NCBI RefSeq assembly: GCF_030272615.1
Contig: NC_081413.1
Coordinates: 554,799,136-554,863,135, forward strand
DNA length: 64,000 bases
Origin: Cryptomeria japonica
Lineage: Eukaryota; Streptophyta; Pinopsida; Cupressales; Cupressaceae
Reading direction: 5' to 3'
The notes below the pieces were generated by a model that worked only from the letters and a program-made list of their open reading frames with translations, searched no databases and had not been told where the DNA came from. The first letter of the stretch is position 1; every line of letters starts with the position of its first letter. This document shows positions 48,240-59,891 of the stretch, piece by piece. A program made the position numbers and the translations under genes.

Positions 48240-49504
48240 AATACCCCTAGTATCAAGAGACCTTCACCTACCTAAGAGACAACATTATCCCTCCCCACCT
48301 CACCAAAACCCAACATTAAACCTTCATTTGTCACTGCACTCGTTACACCATCCTCAAAGACACCCTATTCAAAAGACATTTTGATGGTTCCCTCCTAAGG
48401 TGTCTAGATAGACAAGAGGTTGAATGGGCACTACACAAAGTGCATGTGGTTATCTGTGATGCACACTCAAGTGGTCTCACTTTGGCTAAAAAGCTCTTGC
48501 AAATGGGATACTACTAGCCTACAATGGAAGAAGATTCATATAATTATGTGAAGAAATGTATCCCTTATCAGAATCATGGCGATAAGATTCACTCCCCATC
48601 ACAAGATCTGTAGCCTTTTATCACACCTTGGCCCTTCTCATAGTGGGGGCTCGATCTCATTGGGAATATCCACCCCGTATCCTCGAACGGTCATAAATTC
48701 ATCATCACTACCACTAAATACTTCACAAATGGGTGGAGGCCATCCCTCTTATCTTCACCACTAGGAAGAAGATCTCAAAATTCATCTAGAATTACTTGAT
48801 TTACTGCTATGGAATCCCCAAAATTATCATCACAGATAATGACAGATCCTTGAAAAATTCAGGATGTTAAAGAACTTTGTAGGAAGTGTGATATCCAATA
48901 TCACTTTTCCACCCTCTATTACCCATAGGGTAACAGTAAAGTTGATTCTTCTAATAAAACCCTAATCAAAATCCTTAAAAAGATAGTCAATGAAGTTTAT
49001 CATGACTGGCATCTCTAGCTCCATCCTGCTCTGTCGGATTACGACACCTCTATCTGCACACCCACAGACGCCACTCTATATTCCCTTGCTTTTGGTTCTG
49101 AAGTTGTCCTCCCTCTTGAAATTGAGATCCCCTCCCTAAGGGTGTCACTACAGAATATCCTCCCTAATGAGGAATATAGAGTTTCCAAGCTACAAGAGCT
49201 GGAATTGTTGGATGAAAGACACCTCAAGGCCTTAAACCATCTTCACATGTATCAAAATTACTTACACTTGAGATACAAAAAGAAAGTCAAAACCCAGGAA
49301 TTTGAAGTTTGTGATCTTGTCCTTATGGAAAATCAGATAAACTTTCAAGAAAGAGAAAACAAAGGCAAGTTCGAGCCCAATTGGCTTGGATCTTATGTGA
49401 TCACAACAAAATATGGATCAGGCGCATATCAATTGGCTACTTCTAAAGGAGATCACTTGGATGAGCCTATGAACAACATGTACCTAAATAGATTTTATGC
49501 CTAA
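48240..49504 (+). pseudogene. pol: E1 integrase
   Basis: The H2C2 finger (HKVHVVICDAHSSG ... KCIPYQNHG; the second Cys is Tyr, so the finger is broken), the core (WGLDLIGNI, then a decayed second-Asp region at about 48835) and a C-terminal part (49142-49504) with FEVCDLVLMENQ, EPNWLGSYVITT, GAYQLATSKGDHLDEPM and LNRFYA at the end. Many stops and a frameshift near 48730. The C-terminal block matches E2 closely. No chromodomain, as expected for Tat. Confidence 0.85.
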
Positions 49505-51059
49505 TCCTCGGAGGGTCACCAATTGTCTAAAGCATGCAAAAAAAAAAAAATTTAAAATCAAAAAATTAGCAGAAATGTCAAAAACATCCAAAAAGCACAA
49601 AAATTAAAAAAAAAAGTAAATAAAAATCAATATGTTCATCAGTGAAGACCACTTTATGGTGCTATGGGCAAGTACCTTCATGAAAACCTGGTTTCAGACA
49701 CTAAGGTAAATAATCTAGATCCATTGTCTATCTGGAAAGACTCAAATCCCCCCTCTCTCATTCAACTTCGTTTCATAACATATCCCACTCAATTCTCATA
49801 TTCCATAATAAAAATTAAATATTCGGATGTCATCCCCACCCCTTACCAATGAGGAGGAATGTACAAGCCTAATTAAATGGCCATCTATGCAGGACAACTC
49901 TCACCATCACTCTCCCCATTTTGTTTGTAGTCAGTTCTCTCCTTGATTCTACAAAAAAGAAATTCCTGTCTTGTTCCCTTTCCCGCCTGCAACCATCCAT
50001 TTCTTTAATCTACGCCACTACATAAGCCTTCTTAGACAACATCCAGCACCTTTCTTTTTGTTGGTTGTCTCCTTCATTCTATCATAAAGTCGATCCGATG
50101 ATCTCACCATCCATCCCTCCCCAAGAAAATGGAAAGTAACAAGGTTCTCTTGACCACCTCCACAGATGTCACAATTCATTTTAGTATCTTGTGCAATAGC
50201 TTCTACCCTCTTTCCTCACCAAACTATCCTCATCAGGTCGGTTATCCATTCCCTCCCCCGGTACATGATGTTAAGTATTTGCCTAAACCGTGAATAAGGA
50301 TCATCTCATCAAACTGAGCTTTCACTCGTCATGTTGAGCTTAATCCTGAGTCCCAAGCTTGACCTTCTTTTTGACTTGTGCATTATTCAAACATCCATCC
50401 ACATGTACTCCATCAAGTATTTGTAGTCACGTACCACATCTGAATTCATGTGTCTGCGCCATATACTCTATTGCCTCTTTAGTCTCATGAATTACTTATG
50501 CCCATCGAGATGCATCCTTCCCCTATCTGGCAGAATATCCACAAATCCTAAGTCCTACTCTTGGAAAGAGATGTCAGTTGGCCTTGAGCATTTTGCTTTC
50601 ATGATCTGATCTGATTGCTTTCATTTGCATCATTTTGTCCTACGACTACTCCTACCTATGGCTACCAGAATCATTTTATATCCTAGTATGTTTTAGATGG
50701 GTGTATACTAGAGCATGCCTTTGTGGTATAACATGTTTGTTGGTTTCTTTTTCATGAACTTGGAGACATGTATCTACATCTATATGGTGTTTACATGCTT
50801 GTGTGCAAGGGATAACCTATTGTCTGAGAGACAGTCCATGCCTCAGATTTTTCATAACATCCCAATTCCTATAATCAGTGGTGTAGACTATCCTTGGAAA
50901 AATCAAACTAGGTTTTCTCTCCACATTTTGCAAAATAAATCCCTCCATCTCATCATTTTCATTTCATCCTACCATTATTCATTTTGGAGACCTCAATTTA
51001 TTCACTTTCTTGATTTATTCTAGACCTATGTTGTTGTACTATGGTTGGCATATTCCAAA

Positions 51060-51290
51060 AAAAAATCAATTCATTATCATCTAGTCTCATTGTTCATTTA
51101 GTTACATAATCATCTTGTTTATAATAAGCATTAATTGCATTATCCATTTAGTTTCATAGTCATTAGTTGCATTACTCAGTTGCATAATCATTTTATCCAT
51201 TAGTTGCATTATCACTTTATTCATAATCATAATCATTTTAGTAGCATAATCATTAGGTGCATTTAGTTGCATTATTTGTTGCACTTGAGA
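51060..51290. repeat. Degenerate TTAGTTGCATTATCATTT tandem words
   Basis: Around ten imperfect units of 15-20 bp. On the minus strand they yield a spurious frame rich in KMIMQL. Similar words occur at 24540-25040 in E2. Confidence 0.6.
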
Positions 51291-52089
51291 CATGCAAGTT
51301 GGTACATACAATCTTGACTATCTATCAAAATGTATCTATCATGCATGTCACAATTACACATCTTAGGTTCATAATAATGTAAGGTTAATTAAAGCCCATT
51401 CAAACATTAGTATCTCATGTAGTGCTACAATCATTAATAATCACTCTATTCAATATAAAACATTTGAATATAATCTCGTTGCATTCCATCCTTAGGTCAT
51501 TTTAGGTCCATTAATTTTTTATTCAAACATTAATATCTCACGCGAAAGGTAAACCATCAAATAGTCCATACATCACTAACTAGTCTACTTAGTCATATTT
51601 TGGTTTGTTATTTTTATTAGTGGTTAAATAAGGGTTTTCATTACATCACCCGACACATTTAGTTATTATCCATTTAAATGCATTTCATTAATCATATCAT
51701 ATTTATCACATCACAAACATGCATATAGGACAATTATTTGCATCACGTAAGCATATACATTATCATCACATAAAATCCAAAAACATGCACATCATATACA
51801 CATATTATCCACATGCATCATGCATCCACAAACATGTTAACCCCATCATAGATAAAATATGCATACATATAAAATCACCCATCCTGCATCACAAAAAAGT
51901 CAGATAATATCCATCACATAGCATCATAATCCATCATATCACAAAATAATAATCAAAGTCTATAATAAAGTCCATACATGTATAAACACTGCCAAAAATC
52001 ACATCTCATATATATCAAAAATCAATGAATGTGTCAATCATGGTACAATGATATAAATCCCCAAAGGGTCAAAATATAAGGTCACATTC

Positions 52090-52260
52090 ATAAGGGCAAG
52101 CCCACACTCTCCCTATCCCCATCACCATCTCCACCATTGGTTGCACCTCATGATGGTCCTACACCCCCTCCCCTAGGTGGCCCCATAGCCACTGATCCCC
52201 CCGTTTGTTGGCTCTGTGTCATGTGCTGACTCTATGCCCTATGAGATCCCATACTCTTGG
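52090..52260 (-). pseudogene. Possible remnant of an antisense PMD-gene C-terminus in E1
   Basis: Minus-strand translation gives SQHMTQSQQTGGSVAMGPPR and a Gly/Asp-rich tail (NGGDGDGDRESVGLPL). This resembles the end of the E2 antisense gene (SSIGVMGPPLRSGDHG, then SQPQRQ and a Gly/Ser tail) and sits at the same relative place, a few hundred bp before the polypurine tract. The match is short and low-complexity, so it stays tentative. The PMD part itself is absent. Confidence 0.35.
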
Positions 52261-52490
52261 TATATGATGCTGCCCTCTTTTCTCACCTTCCTCATTTTTC
52301 TTCCACCTTCTTCACTTCTTCATCTTTTTTAGTTTTTCTCCCTCACTTTTCATTCTTCTTTTTTCAAGAATTTTCCCGAAAATTTTTCAAAAATTCTATG
52401 TTAAATTCTCGAGGGGGCATCCACCACTTGCGTCTTCATGCCGGGGAATCTTTTTCTTATCTTTTACACATCACCAATTTTACCGCTGAG

Positions 52491-52506
52491 TAAAAGAGGG
52501 GCAAAA
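52491..52506 (+). promoter_or_regulatory. E1 polypurine tract
   Basis: TAAAAGAGGGGCAAAA directly before the LTR start TGTAGACG. Confidence 0.7.
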
Positions 52507-53251
52507 TGTAGACGTTCAAAATTAATTAAATTAAATATTTAATTAATTTATCCTTTCTATGTAATTAATCAATTTAATTATGTTACCCTTTTTTCTTCTA
52601 AGAATTAATTTAATTTAATTTAATTAATCCTGTCACTATAGTCCAATAATTGATTTATTAAATAAATTGATTATCCTTCATTCTTCTAAATTCATCAAAA
52701 TTAATTAATTCTTCCAAAATCCCCTCTTAGTTAATTAATGGCAATTAATTAACTTAGTCATGTGATTCCTACAAATCACTTTCCCTAATTCTTCATTAGC
52801 CTAATTAATTCTTCTAGAATCCCTCATAATCATTCTTAACATTATTCTTCAATTTTAATTCCTCCACTTATTGTCTCTCCTATTGTCAAATCCTCCTACA
52901 AATTCCACTTGTCTTCTAATCTCTCATCATCCCACCTAATCATCTCCCCTAATCATTTGTTAGTGGCTAATCCCCATGATTAGCAACCAAGTCAACCAAT
53001 AGCCATAAATGGCTAAATCCACTTGTCCCCTCCTCACCTTTCAACCTTAAATGCACCTAATTGGGTCATTTCAAGAAATATAAAATCTCACATTCTCCTA
53101 TGTCTCTCATCTTCCCAAGGAATTTTAAATTCCTTTTCTCATTTCCTTTCCCCATGCACTCTATTATTTGAGAGTTTTTAATTCCTTATCCATCTCACAA
53201 GAAATTTTCAATTCCTTTTTATTCTCCCAATGTACTTGGGGATATCTTCCC
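52507..53251 (+). repeat. E1 3' LTR, first part
   Basis: Begins TGTAGACGTTCAAAATT after the polypurine tract, AT-rich in its first 250 bp like the E2 LTR. It stops at the copia insertion (53252) and resumes at 59892. No 5' LTR is in the window for comparison. Confidence 0.7.
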
Positions 53252-54295
53252 TGTTAAGTCCCGGACACAACTGAGAGGGTGGGGGGGTTAATCAATTGTC
53301 TAATATAAATTTAAACCAAAACAACTTAACCAAATTATTACTTAATATGAATCAGATTGTTATACTGGTGGGCAGATTTAACAGATAAATGCAATACTGG
53401 TAAAGATTAATGCATGAAACAAAAGGACAAAGTCATCGACAACACATAATACCAATATTTGTACGTGGAAACCCTGTAAGGGGAAAAACCATGGTGGGAA
53501 ACCTTACCCACAATCAGATGATACTACTGCAGATAGTAAGTGTACATAAATGGGGTCTGCACATGCAGAAAGGCCAAGTGCCTAGAGCTCATTGCTCAAA
53601 CACAAATGGGAGTCACACTGACTACAATTGGATGGTTAAATCCAATCAGAATGTACTACTCAAAATAGCATCTTCATATGCTGGATTCAATACCGATGTA
53701 GTTCTGATTGTCCTTACAAAAACCTAGCTTCACCTTCAAATGATGTTTGTGTGTATAGCTCTGCTTAATCTCGCATATACCTTCACACAATCCTTTTTTG
53801 CATTCCTCATCCAATCTCACAATTAAGACCTTACATTTATACCATAACCTAAGACCAATTTTAGTAGGTCGGCTCTACAAGATATTACAATAAAATCATT
53901 TTATAAACAATATAATATCCGATGCAATAACCGATTGAACATGTCGGCTTAATGCATTTACAACAATAATTAATCATCTCCAAAGTGTGTCGTGCTGATC
54001 TGGAAAAGATAAACCTGTCGGTGTATACCCTAGACCTATTTGCCGGTAACAACAAATATGCAAATATGAATATGCTAATAAACAATTCTCCAAGATAAGA
54101 TTTCCAAATAATGTCTTCGACATTACCAAGTGTTTTCCACACCAATCCAAGTGCGGGTGATCATTATATCCTATTGGTGTACCATAGACCGGTGATTGTG
54201 CAAAAGTCACTTGCTTGCCGGTGAATGTTGCTGGATCTCCAAAGTGTTTTAGTAGGTGTTGACATCAATGACAAAACCATACCAAAGTACCAACA
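53252..54295 (-). repeat. 3' LTR of the copia element (1044 bp)
   Basis: Pairs with 58843-59891. It contains GTTGACATCAATGACAAAACC near the outer end, the motif shared by other copia LTRs here. The short frames inside both LTRs are not real genes. Confidence 0.9.
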
Positions 54296-54312
54296 ATCTC
54301 CCCCTTTGGCAT
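54296..54312 (-). promoter_or_regulatory. Polypurine tract of the copia element
   Basis: On the element strand GCCAAAGGGGGAGAT abuts the 3' LTR. Further AGGGGGAG-like copies lie at 54407-54415, 54487-54500 and 54570-54580. Confidence 0.75.
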
Positions 54313-54656
54313 TGATGGCAACACAAGATGGAAAAACCATCAAAGTGCCAAAACAAAAATGCCAAATGCAAAAACCAACAATCTCCCTAAAGTAACAATC
54401 TCTCCCCCTAAGAGTAATATGAGTTATCTTATGTTTTTATGTGCCAATCTCTTCCCAAAAGATAATATGTTTTTCCATAGATATCACTCCCCCTTTGACA
54501 TCAAATGCCAAAGTTACAACAAAATCAGGTCCATATACAAAATACCAACCAATTTCAATATACCAACTACTCCCCCTGAGAAGTAGTTTCCTCATCAAAG
54601 TCATAGTAAGAATATTTCTCTATTAATTATGTCGGTTGATGACAGACATCAATTCT

Positions 54657-57600
54657 CTAAGTATCTTCCGGTGGGGGTATGACCCCAAGCTGATCTCTAA
54701 GATATTCAAAAGTCTCCTTGGGAAAAGGTTTAGTAAAAATATCTACAAGTTGTTCTTTAGTATTCACATAAACTAGTTTTATTTATTTTGCTTCAACTTT
54801 TTCCCTTAGAAAATTCAGTTTGATGGAAACATGTTTTGTTTTAGAATGTAATACCGGATTCTTAGATATATCAATTGATGTTGTGTTATCACAATATATA
54901 GTTATAGGTTCCTTGCATTTTACCTTTAAATCTTTCAACATTTGTTTAAGCCAAAGTACCTGTGTACAATTAGTTGTTGCTGCAACATATTCTGATTTTG
55001 CTGTTGATAAAGATGTGCAACTCTATTTCTTACTCAACCAAGAAACTAATCTGCTTCCAAGAAAAATGCTCTGTCGGTGGTGTTTTTTCTATCATCCACA
55101 TCTCCTACCCAATTTGCATCTGTGTATGCACACAGGTCAAATTTTTCATCTCTAGGATACCATAATCCAAGATTTGTAGTGCCTTGTAAGTACCGAAAAA
55201 TCCTTTTTACTGTTGATTCATGATTTTCTCTAGGATTACTCTGAAATCTTGAAACAATACATACTGCATTCATAATATCAGGTCTTGTTTGTGTTAAGTA
55301 CAGTAAACCTCCTATCATGGATTTGTACCTTGTTGGATTAACAGGTGTAGATTCATCTCTTAAAGATAGTGTGTCATTTGTAGTCATAGGTGTGCTTACC
55401 GGTTTAGAATTCTCCATCCCAAATTTATTAAGTAACTCTTTTAAGTATTTTGATTGACTCAAGAATATGCCCTTGTCAGTCTGTGAGATCTGCAATCCTA
55501 AAAAGAATCTTATTTCACCAATCATAGACATTTCAAATTCTTGCTGAATTTTAATAGAAAAGTCTTTACACAATCCATCTTCTCCTCCAAAGACTATATC
55601 ATCAACAAAAACTTCTATAGCCAAGATGTCATCATTAGTCACCTTATAGTATAAGTTACTATCAGCATTTCCTTTAGAAAAACCAATTTTCAAAATATAC
55701 TTATCCAATCTTGCATACCAAGCTCTTGGAGCATGCTTCAATCCATACAAAGCTTTCCTTAACCTACAAACCATATCTTTGTCATCTGTAAAAGAAAATC
55801 CATCAGGTTGTTCAATGTAAACTTCCTCCTCAAGATCTCCATTTAGAAATGCACATTTAATATCCATTTGATATACTTTGTAGTTCTTATGTGCTGAAAA
55901 GGCCAAAAACAATCTAACTGCCTCAATTCTAGCTACCGATGCAAAGATTTCATTATAGTCAACTCCTTCCTTTTTAGAATATCCCTTACACACTAGTCTT
56001 GCTTTATTTATGATAACCTTACCATCTTCATTAAGTTTGTTTCTGAATACCCATTTTGTTCCAATTACATTTTTATCTTTAGGTCGGGGAACTAATGTCC
56101 AAGTGTTATTTTTCTCAATTTGCTCTAATTCTTCTTCCATAGCTTTAGTCCAATATTTATCTTCACATGCCTCATTAATTGATGATGGTTCAATTTGAGA
56201 AATAAGACATACCTCTTCATTTGCCAATCTTCCTCTTGTCATAACTCCTTTGTACTTGTTTCCAATTATCTGATCTTCAGAATGATTCAATCTTACATAC
56301 CAGGGTGTCTTTGTTTGTTGTTGTTCTTCAGTCACAGTGGATATCGGTGTAATTGGATCTTCACTCTATACTGGTGGATTTGATGTAGGTTCATTTGTTA
56401 GAATTTTTGTTGCCGGTTCAAAATCTATATACCTTGAAGTTCCTCTGAATTGTTCATCAATCTTTACATTTGTACTCTCAACAATTTTCTAGAATCTCTT
56501 GTTAAAACATCTGTATGCTTTACTCTTAGATGAATAACCAAGAAATATTCCTTCATCACTTCTAGGATCAAATTTCCCAATATACTCATCTCTTCTAATG
56601 TAACATTTACTTCCAAATATTCTGAAATATTTAAGAGTAAGAGTAATACCAAACCATAGTTCATGAGAGGTCTTACCTATTTCACCTTTGATGTGAACTT
56701 TGTTGAATGTATAGACTGATGTACTTACTGCCTCTCTCCAATATACATGTGGTAGATTTGCTTCTGATAACATACTTCTAGCTGCATCCAAGATAGTTTT
56801 GTTTTTCCTTTCAACAACTTCATTCTACTGAGGTGTCCAAGGTGCTAATAGTTGTCTTCTGATTCCATTTACTTCACAGAATGCATTAAATTCCTTAGAT
56901 GTGAATTCTCCTCCTTGATCTGATCTTAAACATTTGATTTTCTTACCGGTTTCATTTTCAACCATTGCTTTGAACAGTTTAAACTTCCCAAGTGCTTCTA
57001 ATTTTTCTCTGAGAAAAGTAACCCAACACATTCTAGAATAGTCATCAATTATTAGCATGAAATATCTATCACCTTGTAAGCTTTTAGTTCTAGTTGGACC
57101 ACATAAATCAGTATGAATTAAATCAAGAGCATTATTGGATTTTTTTGGAATACTTTTGAAACTAGCTCTAGCTTGTTTTCCAAATTGACATTCCTTACAT
57201 ACTGTATTGTGAGGTTTGATAATCTTAGGTAAATCTCTAACTGTCTTAGTAGTACCGATTTTCATCATGCAATCAAAGTTTACATGACAGAGTCTCTTAT
57301 GCTACAGCCAACTTTCATCTATATGTGCAATCAAGCATGTCTTTTCACTATTATTCAAGTGAAAGATATTACCTCTAGTCTGATTACTGGTTGCAATTTC
57401 TAAACTAGTTATGTTCATGATTTTGCATTTTCCATTTTTAAATTGTAACTGAAATCCTTTCTCAACTAATTGACCAACACTCAAGAGATTACATGTTAAA
57501 CCTTTAACATAGTAAACATTTTCAGTGTTATGCTTACCATCAAGAGATATTGAACCCTTACCTTTGATCTGACAAGCTTTGTCATCTCCAAATCTTACTA

Positions 57601-57735
57601 AGTCACCATTATATTCTTGAAAGTTCAAGAATTTACCTTTGTCTCTTGTCATATGATGTGAGCATCCAGAATCAATGATCCATTCATCCTTTACTTCAAT
57701 TTTAGCTGCCAAGGCCTGTTCTATTAGATGCACTA
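54657..57735 (-). pseudogene. pol: Copia pol: protease, integrase, RT, RNase H
   Basis: Domains in order: aspartic protease (EWIIDSGCSHHMTRD, active DSG, near 57680); GAG-pre-integrase with an H/C finger (KECQFGKQ); integrase core (IHTDLCGP and RSDQGGEFTSKEF as the first and second Asp; WTPQ then VVERKNKT around the Glu, near 56810); RT ([31 protein letters not shown] as catalytic FVDD); and RNase H ending near IPPPEDT at 54657. Stops: 57302-57304 (Trp position of the L-W-H motif), 56825-56827 (a Gln position), 56489 and about 56367. A frameshift near 55050 moves RNase H to another frame, with one more TAG soon after. The order PR-IN-RT-RH identifies Ty1/copia. The 429-residue RT block (56335-55046) is open. 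Confidence 0.9.
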
Positions 57736-57756
57736 TAGGTGTCGGTTGATCTTCTA

Positions 57757-58785
57757 TTATAGCAACAAAAACCCATCCATTGTTGTCGAATCTTCATCAG
57801 AATCATCAGTCACTCCTTCATCAGCAACATAACAAGATTTGTCCTTATTCTTCTTAAATTTGTATCTCTGATACTTAGGATTAGGCTTGTATGTCCTTTT
57901 AGCTTCTTCTCTTAGTCTAGCATGTCTATCAGGGCATCTTGAAGCCATATGACCAATCTTATTATAGTTAAAACATTTAAAGGGTGCTTTACCTTCATAC
58001 TTACTTCCAACTGGACCTTTAGGCATTTTTCTTGCAAATAGTGCTTCAAGTTCTTCATTTTCTTTCATGCTTTCCTCAAGTTCTCTTGCATAAAAAGCTT
58101 TCCAATTAGATTTGTCAAATGATGATGTAGATGATGATGCTTTGAAGGCTAAATCCATCTTTATAGTAGCAACAGGACCAAATTCCTCAATTTCAAAGGC
58201 TGAAAGTTTTCCAATCAATGTATCCCTAGTTACTGATGTATTTGGCATTGTTCTTAACTCATTTATAGCAGTAAGCTTCATTTTATATGTCGGTGGCAAT
58301 CCTCTTAAAACTTTTGAAACAATTTCATCTTCACTTAAGGTTCCTCCATAACATTTAATATCCAAAACAATTTCATTAACTCTTTCCATAAAAGCATAAA
58401 TTCTTTCATCTTCTTCCATTTTCAGATTTTCATACCTAACCCGGAAGCTTTCAAGTTTTGCAATTTTGACTGTGGAATCTCCTTCATTCAGTGTTTCTAG
58501 ATGATCCCAAATAGCTTTAGCAATTGATCTGTCTAATAATCCCATGATTTGTTGATCTGTTAATGTGCTCAAAAGTGCTTCTCTTGCTTTGCAATCATTT
58601 TCCTCATCTTTTCCCAAGGTAGGTGGATTAGGCTGACCGGGAGTAGCAGCAGTATAACCATTCTTTGTAACTTCCCAAATGTCTTTTCCAATGTAATTCG
58701 GATGTGTCTCCATTCTGATCTTCCATATGCCATAGTTGGTTCCATCAAGTTTAGGACAGTCCTTCCTAAAATAGTTAGTAGACAT
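57757..58785 (-). CDS. gag: Copia gag (342 residues)
   Basis: Starts at the ATG at 58785, about 45 nt from the primer site: MSTNYFRKDCPKLDGTNYGI, followed by the UBN2-type capsid domain (WKIRMETH, AIWDHLETLNEGD, LESFRVRYENLKM, VNEIVLDIK, SKVLRGLPPTYK) to about residue 170. The zinc knuckle CFNYNKIGHMASRC has Tyr in place of its second Cys, so RNA binding is probably impaired. The C-terminal acidic tail (TDDSDEDSTTMDGF) runs into a T-run where the frame is lost; pol follows in another frame, so an indel in the T-run (about 57770) probably separated a once continuous gag-pol. The frame is otherwise open. Confidence 0.9.
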   Translation of the reverse strand: MSTNYFRKDCPKLDGTNYGIWKIRMETHPNYIGKDIWEVTKNGYTAATPGQPNPPTLGKDEENDCKAREALLSTLTDQQIMGLLDRSIAKAIWDHLETLNEGDSTVKIAKLESFRVRYENLKMEEDERIYAFMERVNEIVLDIKCYGGTLSEDEIVSKVLRGLPPTYKMKLTAINELRTMPNTSVTRDTLIGKLSAFEIEEFGPVATIKMDLAFKASSSTSSFDKSNWKAFYARELEESMKENEELEALFARKMPKGPVGSKYEGKAPFKCFNYNKIGHMASRCPDRHARLREEAKRTYKPNPKYQRYKFKKNKDKSCYVADEGVTDDSDEDSTTMDGFLLL

Positions 58786-58827
58786 TGGATCTCCTCAAGC
58801 TATTAAACTTCTGCAAAAGGAGGACTT

Positions 58828-58840
58828 GGCTCTGATACCA
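58828..58840 (-). promoter_or_regulatory. Intact primer binding site (tRNA-iMet)
   Basis: On the element strand TGGTATCAGAGCC, complementary to the 3' end of initiator tRNA-Met, 2 nt inside the 5' LTR. Confidence 0.9.
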
Positions 58841-58842
58841 AT

Positions 58843-59891
58843 TGTTAGGTCCCAAAGACAACTGAGAGGGGGGGGGTGTTGAATCAGTTGTCTAATATAA
58901 ATTTAAACCAAAACAACTTAACCAAATTATTACTTAATACTAGTGAACCAGTCTGTTATACCGGTGGGCAGATTTAACAGATAAATGCAATACCAGTAAA
59001 GATTAATGCATGAAACAAAAGGACAAAGTCATCCACAATACATAACACCAATATTTGTATGTGGAAACCCTGTAAGGGGAAAAACCATGGTGGGAAACCT
59101 TACCCACAATCAGATGATACTACTACAGGTAGTAAGTGTACATAAATGGAGTCTGCACATGCAGAAAGGCCAAGCACCTAGAGCTCACTGCTCAAACACA
59201 AATGGGAGTCACACTGACTATAATTGGATGGTTAAATCCAATAAGAATGTATTGCTCAAAATAGCATCTTCATATGCTGGATTCAGTACGGGTGTAGTTC
59301 GGATTGTCCTTACAAAAACCTAGCTTCACCTTCAAATGATGTTTACGTGTATAGCTATGCTTAATCTCGCATATACCTTCACACAATCCTTTTTCGCATT
59401 CCTCATCCGATCTCACAATTAAGACCTTACATTTATACCATAACCTAAGACCAATTTTAGTAGGTCGGCTCTACAAGATATTACAATAAAATCATTTTAT
59501 AAACAATACAATATCCAATGCAATAACTGATTGAACATGTCGGCTTAATGCATTTACAATAATAATTAATCATCTCCAAAGTGTGTTGTGCCGATCTAGA
59601 AAAGATAAACCTATAGGTGTATACCCTGGAGCTATTTGTCGGTAACAACAAATATGCAAATATGAATATGCTAATAAACAATTCTCCAAGATAAGATGTC
59701 CAAATAATGTCTTCGACATTACCAAGTGTTTTCCATGCCATTCTAAGTGTTGGTGATCATTATATCCTACCGGTGTACCATATATCGGTGACTGTACAAA
59801 AGTCACTTGCTTGCCGGTGAATGTTGCTGGATCTCCAAAGTGTTTTAGTAGGTGTTGACATCAATGACAAAACCATACCAAAATATCAACA
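58843..59891 (-). repeat. 5' LTR of the copia element (1049 bp)
   Basis: Pairs with 53252-54295. The inner end carries the ACAACTGAGAGGGGGGGG box (G-run length differs between the LTRs). Confidence 0.9.

Larger units (their letters stand above)
49505..52490 (+). other. E1 3' noncoding region
   Basis: About 3 kb with no sustained gene. Poly(A)-like runs at 49540-49620. CATTnnTTAGTTGCATTATC-type words at 51060-51290 and 51640-51700, as in the E2 3' region. A possible remnant of an antisense PMD C-terminus is at 52090-52260. Pyrimidine-rich from 52270 to 52370. Confidence 0.5.
53252..59891 (-). mobile_element. Nearly complete Ty1/copia element (6.6 kb)
   Basis: LTRs at 53252-54295 (3') and 58843-59891 (5'), starting TGTTGG and ending ACA-type termini on the element strand. 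Internally: primer site (58828-58840), gag (58785-57757), a pol line of protease, integrase, RT and RNase H (57735-54657) and a polypurine tract (54296-54312). LTR identity is about 95% by hand over 430 bp. Flanks are TTCCC (left) and TGTCC (right), so no clean target duplication. It interrupts the E1 3' LTR. Several stops and two frameshifts inactivate pol; gag is open. Confidence 0.9.

Noticed and set aside
53410-53727. 105-codon plus-strand frame with a near-identical twin at 59006-59323
   Set aside because: Both lie at the same place in the two LTRs of the copia element; the similarity is LTR identity, not gene conservation.
53885-54210. Minus-strand frames repeated at 59481-59806
   Set aside because: Same explanation: LTR copies, no domain and no gene-like context.
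55046-58785. Plus-strand frames such as 56010-56198 and 58112-58351
   Set aside because: Antisense shadows of the copia gag and pol.
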